A program made the translations under genes and the position numbers. Of a stretch of DNA of 64,000 nt, positions 1 through 11,928 are shown piece by piece (positions within the stretch are counted from its first letter, which is position 1; each line of letters starts with the position of its first letter). Source of the stretch: Calonectria ilicicola (Eukaryota > Ascomycota > Sordariomycetes > Hypocreales > Nectriaceae); NCBI GenBank assembly GCA_020809705.1, contig CP085833.1:248001-312000 (forward strand), read 5' to 3'. The notes under the pieces are model-generated. The model worked only from the letters and a program-made list of their open reading frames with translations, was not told where the DNA came from and did no database searches.

Positions 1-1447
1 AAGCCATTGACAACATCGGCGGAAAATTCCTCCGATTTCCTGGTGGTAACAATCTGTGAGACGCTACCTCGTAAAGTAGTAAGTATAATTTCTAATGGGA
101 AGACAGGGAGGGTCCAAATATAGAGAACCGCTGGAAATGGAACGAGACTATCGGTCCACTGACGTCCCGGCCTGGCCACCAAGGTAAGTTCTCAAATCAA
201 CACTGGAACCGCAATCTGACTCTTAGAAGGCGCCTGGGGCTATCCAAATACTGATGTGCTTGGTAAGTCATCCTATAGATCCGCAACCAAGGCAGATTTT
301 AGGCTAACTTTGTGTAGGTCTTCATGAATATTTCGAATGGTGCGAGGATATGGGTTATGAACCTTTCCTAGATGTTTACTCTGGATATTCTTTGGATGGC
401 ACGGCCATCACTGGCGATGCACTACAGCTATTCGTACAAGAAGTACTTGACGAACTAGAGGTTAGTTTAGATTGGCCATTATCACTTTTATAATTACTGA
501 TATCAAAGAAAGTATGTTTTGGGTGACGCATCTACCCCGATGGGGGCTTGGCGTGTGCAGAACGGCCGACAAGAGCCTTGGCCAGTCAAGTGGGTTGAGA
601 TTGGAAACGAAGATGATTTTGCATGCAGCACTTATGCGGAGCGGTTTACTGCTTTCTACGACGCCATCCACAGTAAATATCCTGACCTGCAGCTTATTTC
701 TTCTGCGACAGGATTTAACTGCCTTCCGGACCCTTTCCCCGAGGATGCTTGGATTGACTACCACGAGTATAATATTCCCGAAAATTACGTTGGGAATTTT
801 AATCAATGGGATAATGTTTCTCGAAGAAATAAGTACGTTATTGGAGAAATGGCTCGCTGGGGAGTCAAGTGGTCTGATATGCAAGGCGCTGTTTCTGAGG
901 CAATATTTATGTTGGGGTTGGAGCGCAACAGTGACCTCATCCAAGGAGTTGCTTTCGCCCCGTTGATTAGCCTCGTTGATCACGAGCAATGGACGGTATG
1001 CTACACATTTTCTGTCCTGCTGCAAAGATACAAGAGTACTAATTTTGCTAGCCCAATTTGGTTCCCTTCCGCCAAACCCCAGATGGTGTTGTGTACACGC
1101 CTAGTTACTGGACTCAGCAGTTGTTTGCCAAGAACATTGGAGACATGACTCGAGAGGTTACTTCGGACACTAATCTGAATCCCGTATTCTGGAGTGCCGT
1201 TAGTTATGAGGACGATTATATTGTCAAACTTGCAAACTATGGAGAAGATACACATCCTCTTATCCTGAATATTCCTAACAAAACTGGGGGAACATTGTCC
1301 ATTTTGGCTAATAGCGACCCCGACGCGGCGAATTCTGATTCTGCGGCACCTGTCACTCCTCCTATTGAATCAAAGGTAGATGGAGCCAATGGGGGGTTTT
1401 CGTTTGACTTGCCGGCTTGGAGCATTGCAGTGTTTCGGACTAATTAA
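1..1447 (+). CDS. GH51 alpha-L-arabinofuranosidase, 5' end cut by window edge
   Basis: Glycoside hydrolase family 51 enzyme that releases arabinose side chains from arabinoxylan or arabinan; probably secreted, but the signal peptide lies outside the window. The visible part begins in the conserved [15 protein letters not shown] segment. Exons that keep frame are 1-55, 107-183, 230-262, 318-460, 513-995 and 1052-1447 (stop TAA at 1445-1447). Landmarks are [11 protein letters not shown], the acid/base Glu in WVEIGNED (about 590-612), and [10 protein letters not shown] (about 835-860), which holds the probable nucleophile Glu. The C-terminal part is the beta-domain typical of the family. The gene converges on the MFS gene 271 bp away. 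Family assignment is firm; splice sites are inferred from GT/AG and frame. Confidence 0.9.
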
Positions 1448-1718
1448 TGTATTGATGGTTCATGGATATGTTTCAGGGAGCCTCTTGTTGTCAATTCCTT
1501 TCTTATATGGCTTGCAACCTTTGCAAGATATTGTTTGTATAAATCACCTGGCTACTTGGACTAGATAGATAAAACTTACTGGCCCTTGTTAGAAATGTGA
1601 CTCTCCAATCTGAATAAGACGTGTCGTATCAAAGATTTCTGCTGTTAATTCTGCATTTGTCGACTAAATCCAAGAAACTCACCCTTTCTGGATTTTGCCA
1701 TTCATCCTTGGAAGAAAT

Positions 1719-3358
1719 TTATACAGTTTGACTTTTTCGCCACTTTTCTCCTGACCTAATGGTCCAATAAACAAGTACGGTAGATATGGATAGAAGTGCT
1801 GAGGAGATGGTCGATGTCCATCCCACGCCGATTTGGTTAATCATAGGCAAGCAAAGTGCAGTAGCGACTCCGGCCAGACAGTATCGCAGCATGTAGTGAC
1901 TAGCTATTAAAGAGTGTTAGGGAATTGTATTCTGTGGCTTAGAAGAACGACATACCTGATGCCTCGCCGCTCCGGTGCTGCATCACGTCCAGGATATATG
2001 CATTGAGGCTCGCAAATGCGGCTAGCTGAGCTATGCCTTGAAAGAACATGAAAACGACTGGGACGGGTATACCACCAATTCGTTTATCAATCAGCCACCC
2101 ATATGCTAGCATGGAACCGGGGTTGAGGACTCCAAGGAAAGGGAGACAACTTCGAAGTCTGTCCTCTGGTAAGCGGTAGCCACGCCGTTTTATCCACTTT
2201 TTGACCATATAATCAGCCCATCTCCCTCCCAGCTGCACACCAATAATATACCCCGCCCCTGGGGCAATGTAGAGCATCCCTGATTGCAGGGGCGTGGTGA
2301 GATGCAAGCGTGGGTTGAGCACGTAACGCACAGGTGTCAGGAGTGAATACATATTCCACACGAGGGCCGACGAAGCCATAAACTGGCACTGTTAGAAGGA
2401 GTTGAATGATGGAGATATAGAAGATGCGCACCACAAATAACAAGTTGCGGCATGCGTAGAGTTTAAATACTGTGATTGGGTTTGCCCATTGCCAAATCGT
2501 TCGAGTCGCGATAACAAGCCCATCGCCCTTTAGCTCGGTTGCTCGGACTTTATGAAGTGTTTCTTGGAGTAGAAAATAGGTTAAAAGAAAGGCTGCACCT
2601 GACAGTCCCGTTTGTAACCAGAATATGACTCTCCAGGAGGTGTATGTAACAATGATGCCTCCAAGGACTGGGCCCAGGGCGGGGCCTACCATGGTTCCAC
2701 CAAGAAACCAACCCAATGATGTTGCGCGTTCAGTCTATGAGAGAATCAGTATTAGAAAAAATAAAGTAAAATGAGGTGCAAGGAGTAGTTTTTTTGGTAC
2801 CGGATGGTAGATGTCGGAAATGCAGCTAGATCCAAGAATTAAAAAGGCTGTTCCCTGTGAAGCGGTGAAGGCTCGGCAAACAAAGAAGGAGGCCAGCGTT
2901 GGGGACAATCCAGTGCCGAGCGAAAAGGCGAAGAATAGAAGCGTGCTGCAGAGGTAAGACTTTGAGAGTCAGCATATTAGGCCATGTGAATTGATCAAAA
3001 CAATGCTTACTTTCCGGCGCCCAAAAATATCAGCCATTGGCCCCCAGATGCAGGATGAAATGCCCATGAAGACGAGGTAGAGGGCACTGCTAATGCTGAG
3101 GATAGTAGCGGTCGTGTCAAACTCGGCTACAATTTCAGGAATGGCGGCAAAGACGCTGGTTGTCGAGATGGTGGCGAGCAAGCCGCAAAAGGCGAGCAAA
3201 GCCGTGATGGACCGTTTTTGGGAATTGCTAAACCTGGAGTACACGGGCACATAGACTCGATTTGATTCTGCATCAGGTTCGGTGATGTGGAGAGCCTCTG
3301 TGGTCTCTAGTCGCTCTGATTGAGGTGGCTCAATCACGGTGACTGTTGTTGTAGCCAT
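1719..3358 (-). CDS. MFS transporter, DHA1 drug:H+ antiporter type
   Basis: Plasma-membrane major facilitator predicted to export drugs or metabolites. Five exons keep frame: 3358-3011, 2959-2801, 2734-2432, 2388-1956 and 1903-1719, giving 475 residues, a normal length for a 12-helix DHA1 protein. An N-terminal hydrophilic tail of about 45 residues is followed by TM1 (ALLAFCGLLATI) and the loop 2-3 motif WGPMADIFGRRK. The antiporter motif C region reads MVGPALGPVLGG. The start ATG at 3358 is the first Met of the open frame. The last exon has a stretch (NQIGVGWTSTISSALLSIST) typical of the final helices. The substrate cannot be told from sequence. It lies between hydrolase and oxidoreductase genes with no obvious operon-like link. 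Confidence 0.85.
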
Positions 3359-4010
3359 CTTGGCGAGGGGAATTGAGGGGGAACCTAAACTGCATTCTGC
3401 TTCTCCAAATCCAGGAGAATTAATACGAGGCGAATGACTCTATGTGGCCGAGATCGGGAATTATCGAGGGGCCGAAGCTGACCAAATAACATAGGAAATG
3501 ATTGGCACACTGTGACTCTATCTCGGCGTCGCTGAGTGGAGCCGAAATGAAATGACCGACGGAGAATTTTTACAGTGTCTAACAGAAGAAGACGAGCCTG
3601 CTCATTCACCAAAATAGATCCAAAAGAGGCTAGCTTTTTGTAAGCCATTCTTGAGTATAAGGAAATGACTTGACTAAAGTCGTTGATTTTACAATTTTGA
3701 AAAGAACTGGGAAACTCGTCAGTGATTCATAGCGCTAACCGCCGGACATTTTTCGGCTCGTCAGTGCTCGGCACACTTCACCAAAGCCGCTTGCACACCA
3801 ACTCTTCGTGTTCGGCGTAATTGCTCCGTTTCCCGATGGAACCGACAAGGACGAGGACAAGGTGTAAGTTAAAACACCCAATTTAAATAAATAGGAACCA
3901 TTGATTCAAGAATATGTTTTCTCAATGTGGAACGTCATGTCATGGAAGACTTTTACAGTCAAATTTTGCTCATGGATTATAACTCGAGGGCTTGATTCCT
4001 AAACTACTCT
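3359..4010. other. intergenic, no gene recognised
   Basis: This holds the promoter of the MFS gene (which starts at 3358 on the minus strand) and the 3' flank of the oxidoreductase gene. Short open frames inside it show no domain or signal peptide. I see no clear regulatory element. Confidence 0.5.
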
Positions 4011-5333
4011 CTACCAGTTCACCAACTTCTGCACATTAATCGGCAATCCACTCTTCATGGAATGGTTGGCACCAACACCCACTAGAACTGCATTGCCACC
4101 GTCGCGGATGTTTGCGGCCCTGTTAAAGTTGTCCTCGCCGCCCAAAATGACACTGCGCATCAGGAGGGGATCGCCTCCACCGTGGCCACCCTCGCTCTTC
4201 TGAACAGCTACCTCGTATGGCTCATCCCACAGAGGATAGACAACGATCTTGGTCTGCTCGACACCTCCCTGGATGTAATTCTTCTCCAGCTCACCTAGGC
4301 CCTCATTGGTGATGGGCTCGCCGCCAGCAGAGTAGCCGCCTTCAACAACGTTAATCTCAATGCGACCCTTGCTACCGTTGAAGACGCAGCGGTAACCCTC
4401 CCAGGGGGCATATGCATACGTGTTGTATGTCATGACGGCGCGATTCTTGTACTTGATGATCATGGAAAGGTTGTCTTCGATGGTGATGCCCTCCGCAAAG
4501 CAGTTTCGGTCTCGAATGTAACCGTCTTCGTGCTCAGCCTCCAAATACAACTTCTTCAACTGGGCATTTTCGTCGATGTGGATGGCAAAGGGGTCCTTCT
4601 TTGCTGCCTCGTTGTTCAAATATCGTTCGCCCAAGTTGGTTTCGCCACGTCTCTCGGCATTTTCTTTGCCATAGAAGCGCAAGTCACCAATGCAATAAAC
4701 CGTCTCAGGCTCGGTGTTCAGCCAAAAGTGCACGAGATCAAAATGATGAATGGACTTGTGCATTTGGATTCCACCGCTGTTGGCCTTGTCGCGGTGCCAT
4801 CGGCGCATGAAATCAGATCCGTGGGCACAGTCCAGAATCCAGTCCATGTGCACAGTCGCAATCTCGCCAATGACGCCCGAGTCAATCAGCTCGCGCATCT
4901 TTGTGTGATGGGGAGCATAGCGATAGTTGAAGAGGACACGGACCTGCTTGCCAGTCTTTTTCTCAGCGTCGACCATCTGCTGGAGTTTCTCTTCGTCAAT
5001 GGTCATGGGCTTTTCGGTGATGGCGTCACAGCCTAGTTCCATGGCTCGGATGCAGTAAACATGATGGAAGCGATCAATTGTGGTAACAATGACGATATCT
5101 GGCTTCTGCTCTGCCACCATCTTGTCAAAGTCGTCGGCCTTGTATGTGGGCAGGCGCTCGCCTCCTAGCTCAACAATACGATCATTGGCAGCGTTCATAC
5201 GCGTCTGGTTGGTATCGCAGAGACCGACTAGCACGGCATCATCCTTGAAGTCCTGAAGAATGGATTGATAATAGAATGCTGAGCGAATGCCCGTGCCGAC
5301 GATGGCGTAACGCTTGCGCTGAGGGGAAGCCAT
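4011..5333 (-). CDS. Gfo/Idh/MocA family NAD(P)-dependent oxidoreductase
   Basis: Cytosolic dehydrogenase of the glucose-fructose oxidoreductase/inositol dehydrogenase family, acting on a sugar, polyol or sugar acid. It is a single exon of 440 codons. The N-terminal Rossmann motif AIVGTGIRS lies at residues 10-18, followed by GLCDTN ending the second strand. The catalytic-lysine motif EKPMT is near residue 107. A C-terminal alpha/beta domain carries the His-rich HKSIHHFDLVHFW segment (about residue 193), the usual position of the catalytic His. The frame is open to 5360, but the first ATG is at 5333 (MASPQRKRYAIVG), which puts the Rossmann strand right at the N-terminus as in the family. No signal peptide. 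Neighbouring arabinofuranosidase, cellulase and sugar permease suggest a role in sugar metabolism, which is inference. Confidence 0.88.
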   Translation of the reverse strand: MASPQRKRYAIVGTGIRSAFYYQSILQDFKDDAVLVGLCDTNQTRMNAANDRIVELGGERLPTYKADDFDKMVAEQKPDIVIVTTIDRFHHVYCIRAMELGCDAITEKPMTIDEEKLQQMVDAEKKTGKQVRVLFNYRYAPHHTKMRELIDSGVIGEIATVHMDWILDCAHGSDFMRRWHRDKANSGGIQMHKSIHHFDLVHFWLNTEPETVYCIGDLRFYGKENAERRGETNLGERYLNNEAAKKDPFAIHIDENAQLKKLYLEAEHEDGYIRDRNCFAEGITIEDNLSMIIKYKNRAVMTYNTYAYAPWEGYRCVFNGSKGRIEINVVEGGYSAGGEPITNEGLGELEKNYIQGGVEQTKIVVYPLWDEPYEVAVQKSEGGHGGGDPLLMRSVILGGEDNFNRAANIRDGGNAVLVGVGANHSMKSGLPINVQKLVNW

Positions 5334-5680
5334 GATGAATGAGGATCGGCGAAAAAACACGATTGGAGATTGGAAATGGATGAAAGGGAACCCCCTTGAA
5401 TTGCTGGATATCTAATAAAGATGCTGAGTCTGATGAAGCGAAAAACAAGCATGCGGCATCACATCTTTATATACACAATAGTCCGGCATCGGGCCTGCAA
5501 CCTAATAGAATGAACTGATGCTGACGATGCAGATCAATTGATCTAAACAAACCTCGTACATACTATTCAATCTCCCATCGAATTAGAGATGCAGACTCAG
5601 ACACCAACACACACTGCTTCACCGGAAAACAACCAGGTGATCATCAAGACGCGTTCGTGTGGTTCGTGTGGTACCATAGC

Positions 5681-5790
5681 CGACCCAAGTTAGGCTTAGC
5701 CAGGCTTGCCCCTTGCCATTCCGCTGCGGGGAACTGGCGGCGGGAATTCCTCATTGAGGTCGGCATCTAGGATAACGGCCATGATTCGCC
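5681..5790. repeat. diverged direct repeat, copy A
   Basis: About 110 bp that aligns by eye, colinearly, with 6362-6471. Shared blocks include ttaggcttagc, the tgcgggga/tgtgggga block, the gaggtcgg/ggggtcgg block and catgattcg. It lies upstream of the oxidoreductase start at 5333, so it may be part of that promoter. Copy A is the more GC-rich of the two. Confidence 0.6.
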
Positions 5791-6095
5791 GTCGCGGGTT
5801 GAAACGAGGATGCTAACCAACTAGCTCTCGAGATCGCCTGCTACATGCTACGCTGCTAATGTATCACTGCATTTCATTATTTGAAATGTCTCGAGAAGTC
5901 CCATCAATCTTGAGCTTTCATATCGAATATTTAGGCTAAAGTGAGCATCGTCATTTATCGTCGAAAAGACTGGGTGCAAGTGACATTGTAACATTTCACC
6001 TGCTAGGTAATCTATTTGCTGTTTTTACAAAAAAAACCAGATTTTTTTTTGGACTACGCAATTTCGTATTCACAGGATGAAATACACGCTTGGTG

Positions 6096-6114
6096 TTTTT
6101 TTTTTTTTTTTTTT
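6096..6114. repeat. poly-T tract, 19 nt
   Basis: An uninterrupted run of 19 T between the two copies of the diverged repeat. Simple homopolymer; no coding context. Confidence 0.9.
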
Positions 6115-6361
6115 ACAGAGCTTCGTTAGTTCCTAGGAAATGATGTGTCAGAATTCACAACTGCTCGCTTGTGTTGCATAACCTCGCAGTTCAAAGTTAG
6201 CATATTATTCATTGATATAGAGTTTCAAAAGGATGTAATCCACGCGTCTTTGACTTTGGATAGTAAAAAAAAACTGAACATGCAAACATAACTGTCAATG
6301 AAATATTTTATTCAAGTCGTGTAGGAAATAAGACTCAAGTGACAAAGCAGGGGCGGCCATC

Positions 6362-6471
6362 CGATCCAAATTAGGCTTAGCAGTGTTCCCGTTTGCAACT
6401 CCACTGTGGGGACCTAGTGTCGGGAAGTCCCAATTGGGGTCGGAATCTGAAATAGCGGTCATGATTCGTTG
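6362..6471. repeat. diverged direct repeat, copy B
   Basis: Second copy of the element at 5681-5790, in the same orientation about 680 bp away. Many of the differences seen by eye (for example gaccc to gatcc, caagt to caaat, cgctgcgg to cactgtgg, cggcc to cggtc) are C-to-T or G-to-A towards this copy, as repeat-induced point mutation would leave. No gene starts next to it. Confidence 0.55.
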
Positions 6472-6795
6472 CCATGATACTTGAATTGGGATAGCAGGAC
6501 TGTTAGACTATGCATCACCGCCTTATGGGTTGAAAACAATTTCGGCAGTTACCTCACACATGGGGAGTCTACTTGTCATCAAATTATGGACGTGCACAGG
6601 GTTATGCAGGCGGTGATAATTGACGAGAACATCTGCAAAATTAGACACAACAAACAGAAATCAGATGTCGTGGCTATCTGATCTTTCTAAATATTTACAT
6701 TGCCCCCTTGAAAATGGTTGGGTGTTAAACACACAGCCTCTTAAAATATATACATTGAAATTGAGAGAAAACTCTCCGTGTATGCTATTAGCCAC

Positions 6796-8464
6796 CTACA
6801 AAAACGATGGATTAGCATTGGTAAGAAGTTGCTCAAAGTAGGCCTGGAACCATGTTCCAGCCTCTGGCGCTGGCCTGTAACAGATAGTTAGCTAACTTTT
6901 CATAGTATATTTTGGAGCATTCAACTTACTGAAGGGCATCACTATATCCGCAGTGATAATCGTATCGAGCAGCACTGGTATCCGAAGTTCCATCTGATTC
7001 ACCACCGGGCTTAACCCAAACAAAGGCATCGAGGAGGCTGTCACCAGTGTTGGCTGAGGGTCGAATACCGAAGCCGGTTCCCTTTGCATTGCACCAATCT
7101 CCCCACTGCTGCTGGCCTGTGGGCTGCTTGCCTGAACGGCCCTGGTCGGTGATGAAGTGTGCACCAGCCCAGCCGTACTGTTCCAGAAGTGGGCCCATTG
7201 CGTGCACATAGCCCTTTTCGTCATAGATGGAGTTTCCAGAAGTGTAGCTGGGAGCTGAGCTCAGACTCCAACCGTTGTAATTCGCAACGTTAGTGGCAAG
7301 ACCTCGCAGAGCTGCAGGTTTGCCAGCGTTGGTGTAGATACCAGCAAAGAGCTGAGCTGCAGGTGATTGGTTCGCTGGCCACCCAAGCCATCCTGCGTGT
7401 CCAGCATCAAGGTACATGGCAACATTTGGAAGATTCAATGCTTTAACGGCATAGTCTGTGAGGCTGATATAGGCATCGTGAGCCTTGGAACACTTGGCAA
7501 CATTGAGGTTGGTCACCAAGTTTGCCAAGGAGTCGGGTTCTAGTAATTTGAATTAGCAACCAAAACCTCCATATGTAGTGTCGCGAATGCTTACCAATGA
7601 CGAGCAGAATACGAATATCAGAGTATGACTGAATAATTCCCTTGATGGTGTTGATGTAATTCTTGTACTTGTTCTCGCCGTCATTGTCTAGCGAGTATTC
7701 GCCGTTGGAAGCAGCTGCGGCACAGTCACGCTCAGGAAGGTCATAGACGACAAATTGGCCAGCGTAGTTGCCTCCAGCCTTGTTTGCTGCGCGAATTTCA
7801 GCAAGTGTGTCTTGCATCAACGAGATGTGGTCGAAAGAATCCCTTTGAGAATTAGTTGACTTGGACATTCGCCACTATTAAGAAAGAGATCACTCACATC
7901 CACTGGAAAGAAGGAACATCGGCAACCTTTGCCGCGGCAGTGGCCATGGCGCCACTCAGTTTTGGAATGGCCAAGTTGCTAACTTCAGAACGATAATATC
8001 CATTGGCCCACAAGTTAACTCCTGAGTAAGGGTTACCAGAATAAGTAGCAGTGCCGCTGCCAACTGGAGGGGCTGTGGTAGTTGATGATCCAGAGCCAGT
8101 TGAAGTTCGGCTTGCTGTTGCTGAGGCAGAAGCAGACGAAGTCGAACTAGGTAGCGAAGAGGTTTGGGATGTAACAGGACCCGTCCCAGGGAGACACTGG
8201 TAGTAGTAGTCGTTGACCTTGCTGCAGTAGCTTCCAGAATCACAGCAAGTAGCACCAGTCCAATTGATTCCACCACATTGTCCCCTACAAAGAAAAGCTG
8301 AGTTAGATTCATCACAGAGAACCATTGGAGATTGAAGCGATGGGTGTGAGAACATACCACTGTGCCGAACAGGTTGATTGCCTTTCTTTAACAGCTGGAA
8401 GAGCGGAAACCACTCCGCTGAGGGCAGCAGCAGTAATCCAAGCCTTGAGTATCGTAGGAGCCAT
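6796..8464 (-). CDS. cbh2: Cellobiohydrolase GH6 with N-terminal CBM1
   Basis: Secreted exocellulase (Cel6A/CBHII type) releasing cellobiose from the non-reducing end of cellulose. Five exons keep frame: 8464-8358, 8284-7898, 7842-7595, 7539-6930 and 6874-6796, giving 476 residues, close to known fungal enzymes. A signal peptide (start ATG at 8464, hydrophobic core ITAAALSGVVSA) is followed by a CBM1 with WGQCGGINWTG and CCDSGSYC at about residues 30-65. Next comes a Ser/Thr linker of about 45 residues and the GH6 domain. Hallmarks are VVYDLPERDCAAAASNGEY, carrying a catalytic Asp, then YLDAGHAGWLGWPAN and FVWVKPGGESDGTSD. The C-terminus reads PEAGTWFQAYFEQLL. The gene follows a sugar permease on the same strand. 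No frameshift or missing key residue seen. Confidence 0.95.
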
Positions 8465-9338
8465 GGCCGCAATTGAAAGAAGCTGAGGTTGAGGATTGGG
8501 AACCTGTGCTTATTGATGAGGGATGCAGGAAACAAAACGATCACAGAGAACCGGGCAAAAGTTTGTATTTTTATATTTTTCAAGATGTATTAGGTTGCTC
8601 ATGTCGTCATAGCAGATGATTATACTTGTCGGAATGACGGCTTTCCAAGACACGGCTAAGTTGCATTCAATATCACGACGCCAAGAAAGCGACCAAATGG
8701 GCTTAAGGACAGCAGTTTTTCCGCTAGGCCAAGAATAAAATGCACATCAATTTACGGAGTGAACGGGAAGGCAGCCGACAACGAATTCCGAGGATAAAGG
8801 GTGCAACAGAATGCAAGGGCAGCGCGGGAGTGGATATACTCAGGCACCCGCATGACTGCGATTCATCTCAATTAAGGAATCGTGTTATACCAACCCCTGA
8901 GAATATTTCGGAAGAAGGCGACGGTAAATTCATAGATTGAAAAGAACAGATCAGACGTTTGGGCTTCCTGGTTGCTGAATTACAAAAAAGGTGGAGTGAG
9001 AACTACCACGTCAATGTAACCTCATCGTATCCCATCTCGGAGTGATTCTCCCTCAAGACACCTGAGCAAAAACAAGCTGATTCAAATTGATCAGCTCCAA
9101 TATAAGGAAAAAAGGGCCTGCGAGCCGATGGTGGAGGACCGCTAGTACTTTTGGAGTCTGATCGGAGTTGAGAGAATTAGGAAACCCGGAATATAACTCT
9201 CCTTTGAATTCCCCACATTTCATCCCCCGCAATTCCGATGAGCTGATCGACCGCCACGGCCACCAATCAAACCTAATAAAAATCCTTGCAAGGCAACAGA
9301 ACAAGGAAACAGGTTAATATAACTGAGACGCATGCTGC
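8465..9338. other. cellobiohydrolase promoter region
   Basis: Contains the upstream region of the GH6 gene and the 3' flank of the sugar permease. A GGCTAA element, the core bound by Xyr1/XlnR-type activators, is at 8655-8660. A CCAAT sequence lies near 9262. No gene recognised. Function of these short motifs is inference. Confidence 0.45.
8568..8575 (-). promoter_or_regulatory. TATA box of the cellobiohydrolase gene
   Basis: TATAAAAA on the minus strand, about 105 bp upstream of the ATG at 8464, a usual distance for strongly expressed fungal cellulase genes. Confidence 0.6.
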
Positions 9339-11046
9339 TTATGGCTCTTGGAGCTTAACACCGACACCAGCGCTGATGACAACGTCAAACTTTTGCTTGC
9401 TGCGCTTCACGGGATTGGGGTCATTGAAAATTTCCTCAATCTCTTCGAGAGATCTTCCCTTTGTTTCGACCGTAACGAAATACATTAAAAGCCAATGAAG
9501 CGCATGCAAAACGAGGAAGATTGTGTATGTTTTCCAGCCAATGTCTTTGAGTGCCACTGGAGTTGCGTACATGTTGATAAACCCGGCAACTCCACCGAGG
9601 AAATTTTTGCAGGCAATACCCTTGGCTCTGATCTCATTGTTCAAAATCTCTGCTGGGTATAATGCTTGAAGAGGGGTCCAGCAGAATGAGGAAACAATGC
9701 CGTAGAGGTAGATCATGGCGATAAAAGCATAAGCAGGCCCCATCTTGATATTCGATCCAGCCATGGCTGTTATAACGTTAATAGGAATGTAAACGAGCCC
9801 AGAAATAAAAACGCCCCAAAGTAATAGAGGGCGCCTGCCAGCTCTGTCGACGAAAAATGTGCCCGCAATACCGCCGCTGAAGGAGAAGATGCTATTGAGA
9901 GCGTTGATCAGAAGTTGCTGCTTCGAGGAAGTCATTCCGACAGCATCGATCATTGTAGGCAAATAATAGCTGATCAAGCTTCCCCCCGTGAACTGATTAA
10001 AGACAGCAACGAGCATAACAATCCACATTCGATAGCGGGCGGGTTTGGTGTTGACGAGGACGCGATAATCCCACCACTTGCTCTGGCCGTGTTCAGACTC
10101 CCGCTCAGCCCGGAGAGACTGCTGTATCTCATCAAACTCCAATTTTACCACTTCAGAATCAGGATTTCCATTTCCGTGATATTTAATTAGAATATCCATT
10201 GCTTTGCTGTCTTTAGATTTGGAGCTGAGCCATCTGGGGCTCTCCGGCAACAACCACACTGTGCAGGCAACAACGGCAGCGGGTATGGCTTGTATTATTA
10301 GAGGAATGCGCCAAGACCATTGACTGGACATTTGTCCTGTTCCATAGCATGTCCATGTGGCAGCTTTTCAAGCATCAGCAAGACAGGTTCGAAATACGGG
10401 GGGTCTAACGCAACATACTAATAGCCCCTAAATACCAACCAAATACATTATAAGCACCACCAGCAGCTCCTCTCCACGTCGGGTAAGCCATCTCAACGAG
10501 GTATGTGGGTGCTGCTGTAACACATATCGGGACCCCGAAACCGACCAAGTAGCGCCCACCAATGAACTGGTCGATGTTCCGGTAGGTGCTCGTGGCTTGC
10601 ACGATTGACCCCATTATGATGAAACAAGCGCCAATGAACATGGGTATTTTGCGCCCAAAATTGTCGAGGAGTGAGCCCGCAATCAAGGCGCCTGATACTT
10701 GGCCCGCGGGGTATATGGCCGTGACGAGGCCGATCTTGGCACCCGTCCTCTCAATGTCGAAGAATTCATGCCAAGTGTCCATGGCGTTGATGGAACCTAA
10801 AACGGAACCATCGTATCCATTCATGATACAATCTATTCGATTTAGACTCAGTACATTTATGGAAGCACTTTAGGTCTCACTTAATGTGCAAAACAGCATA
10901 ATGCCGTACAGCTTAATTTGTGATGTGGTGGTATACTTGGGTGAGTCTTTGGCTACCGCGTCCGCGAGTGCAACCGACTGCACCTTGCGATGGTGGAAGG
11001 CTTGATTACCCATTTTTTCATGCTGAGAAGACGATGTTTTGGCCAT
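9339..11046 (-). CDS. MFS sugar transporter
   Basis: Sugar:proton symporter of the plasma membrane, 534 residues from three in-frame exons: 11046-10881, 10832-10419 and 10363-9339. Start ATG at 11046 gives a hydrophilic N-tail, then TM1 (IKLYGIMLFCTLN) and the MNGYDGS motif. Family signatures are the loop 2-3 LDNFGRKIPMF, PESPRWLSSK after TM6, DRAGRRPLLLWG in the second half, and the C-terminal VETKGRSLEEIEEIF. The MNGYDGSVLGSINAM start resembles the lactose/cellodextrin permease clade of filamentous fungi. That clade plus the downstream cellobiohydrolase suggests uptake of cellulose-derived oligosaccharides, but substrate is inference. Confidence 0.9.
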
Positions 11047-11928
11047 ATCTGCTGCGTTGGATTTGCGCAAACAACAATGACCCTACGGAAGGTGATGATC
11101 ACTTATCTTTATCATTCCCATTACCCCAGATTCTTGTGAGGAGATGTTAAAGCTAGCGCTCCAATCGGCTAATATGGATTGCATACGGTGGTAAAATGGT
11201 ACATTTTCGTATTACGCTTCCAACTACAGATGCAATCTGATCAACACTTGATCTCATCGCAAGACCTTTAGAGTTGGGCTTCACAGGCGAGTTTTGCAGA
11301 CTCGACCAAAGAACAGCCCAAGCTCAGATAAAATGAATTTGTACGAAATTTCAGAAAACCTTAAATGAACCACCGCTCAATTTTAAACTCAAGGATTGAT
11401 ATTAAAGCTACTTGCCTTTCATGGAAGATCGGGCCATTTTGCCGAACATCACACCGGCTAAAATCACAAATGCCTGCTGCCAAGAACGAGAATAGAGGCT
11501 TTAATGGATTTCATGTTAGCTTGCGGTAGTCAATGTTACATTCGCTAATCATCATGCCATTGTTGACAAGATTACCCCGCAAAGTCTGTCATGCGGAGTT
11601 GAGTTTGCCACTCAGTAACCTGAAAGGATGAATGATGGAAAGAATGTCCATCATCTACCCTTTCCGTCCACAGCCTTGCTTATAAAAAGAAATAAATAAA
11701 TAAAATATAAAAATTTAGATAAATTTATATAATTTATTTATTTATTTTTGTTCTTGTCTGAATATTCTTGGGCAGTCAATTTCTGTGGCGAAGTCCTGAG
11801 CTGGATGTTCCAAGGATATGTGCATTGTACTTCAAAAGTCAATTGATATCTTCAATTAAAGAAGAATAGTTGCACATAAACCTTATTTCCATACATCAGG
11901 AAAAGATAGGCTGCTACTGGAGCATTTG
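11047..11928. other. permease upstream region, AT-rich
   Basis: Upstream of the sugar permease start. Short open frames do not resemble any protein. It contains the AT-rich inverted repeat listed separately and merges into the ABC-transporter relic. Confidence 0.5.
11690..11747. repeat. AT-rich inverted repeat
   Basis: The arms 11690-11704 (AAATAAATAAATAAA) and 11733-11747 (TTTATTTATTTATTT) are a perfect 15-nt inverted repeat around a 28-nt AT-rich loop. It could extrude a hairpin or be a simple-repeat accident in AT-rich spacer. Confidence 0.7.
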
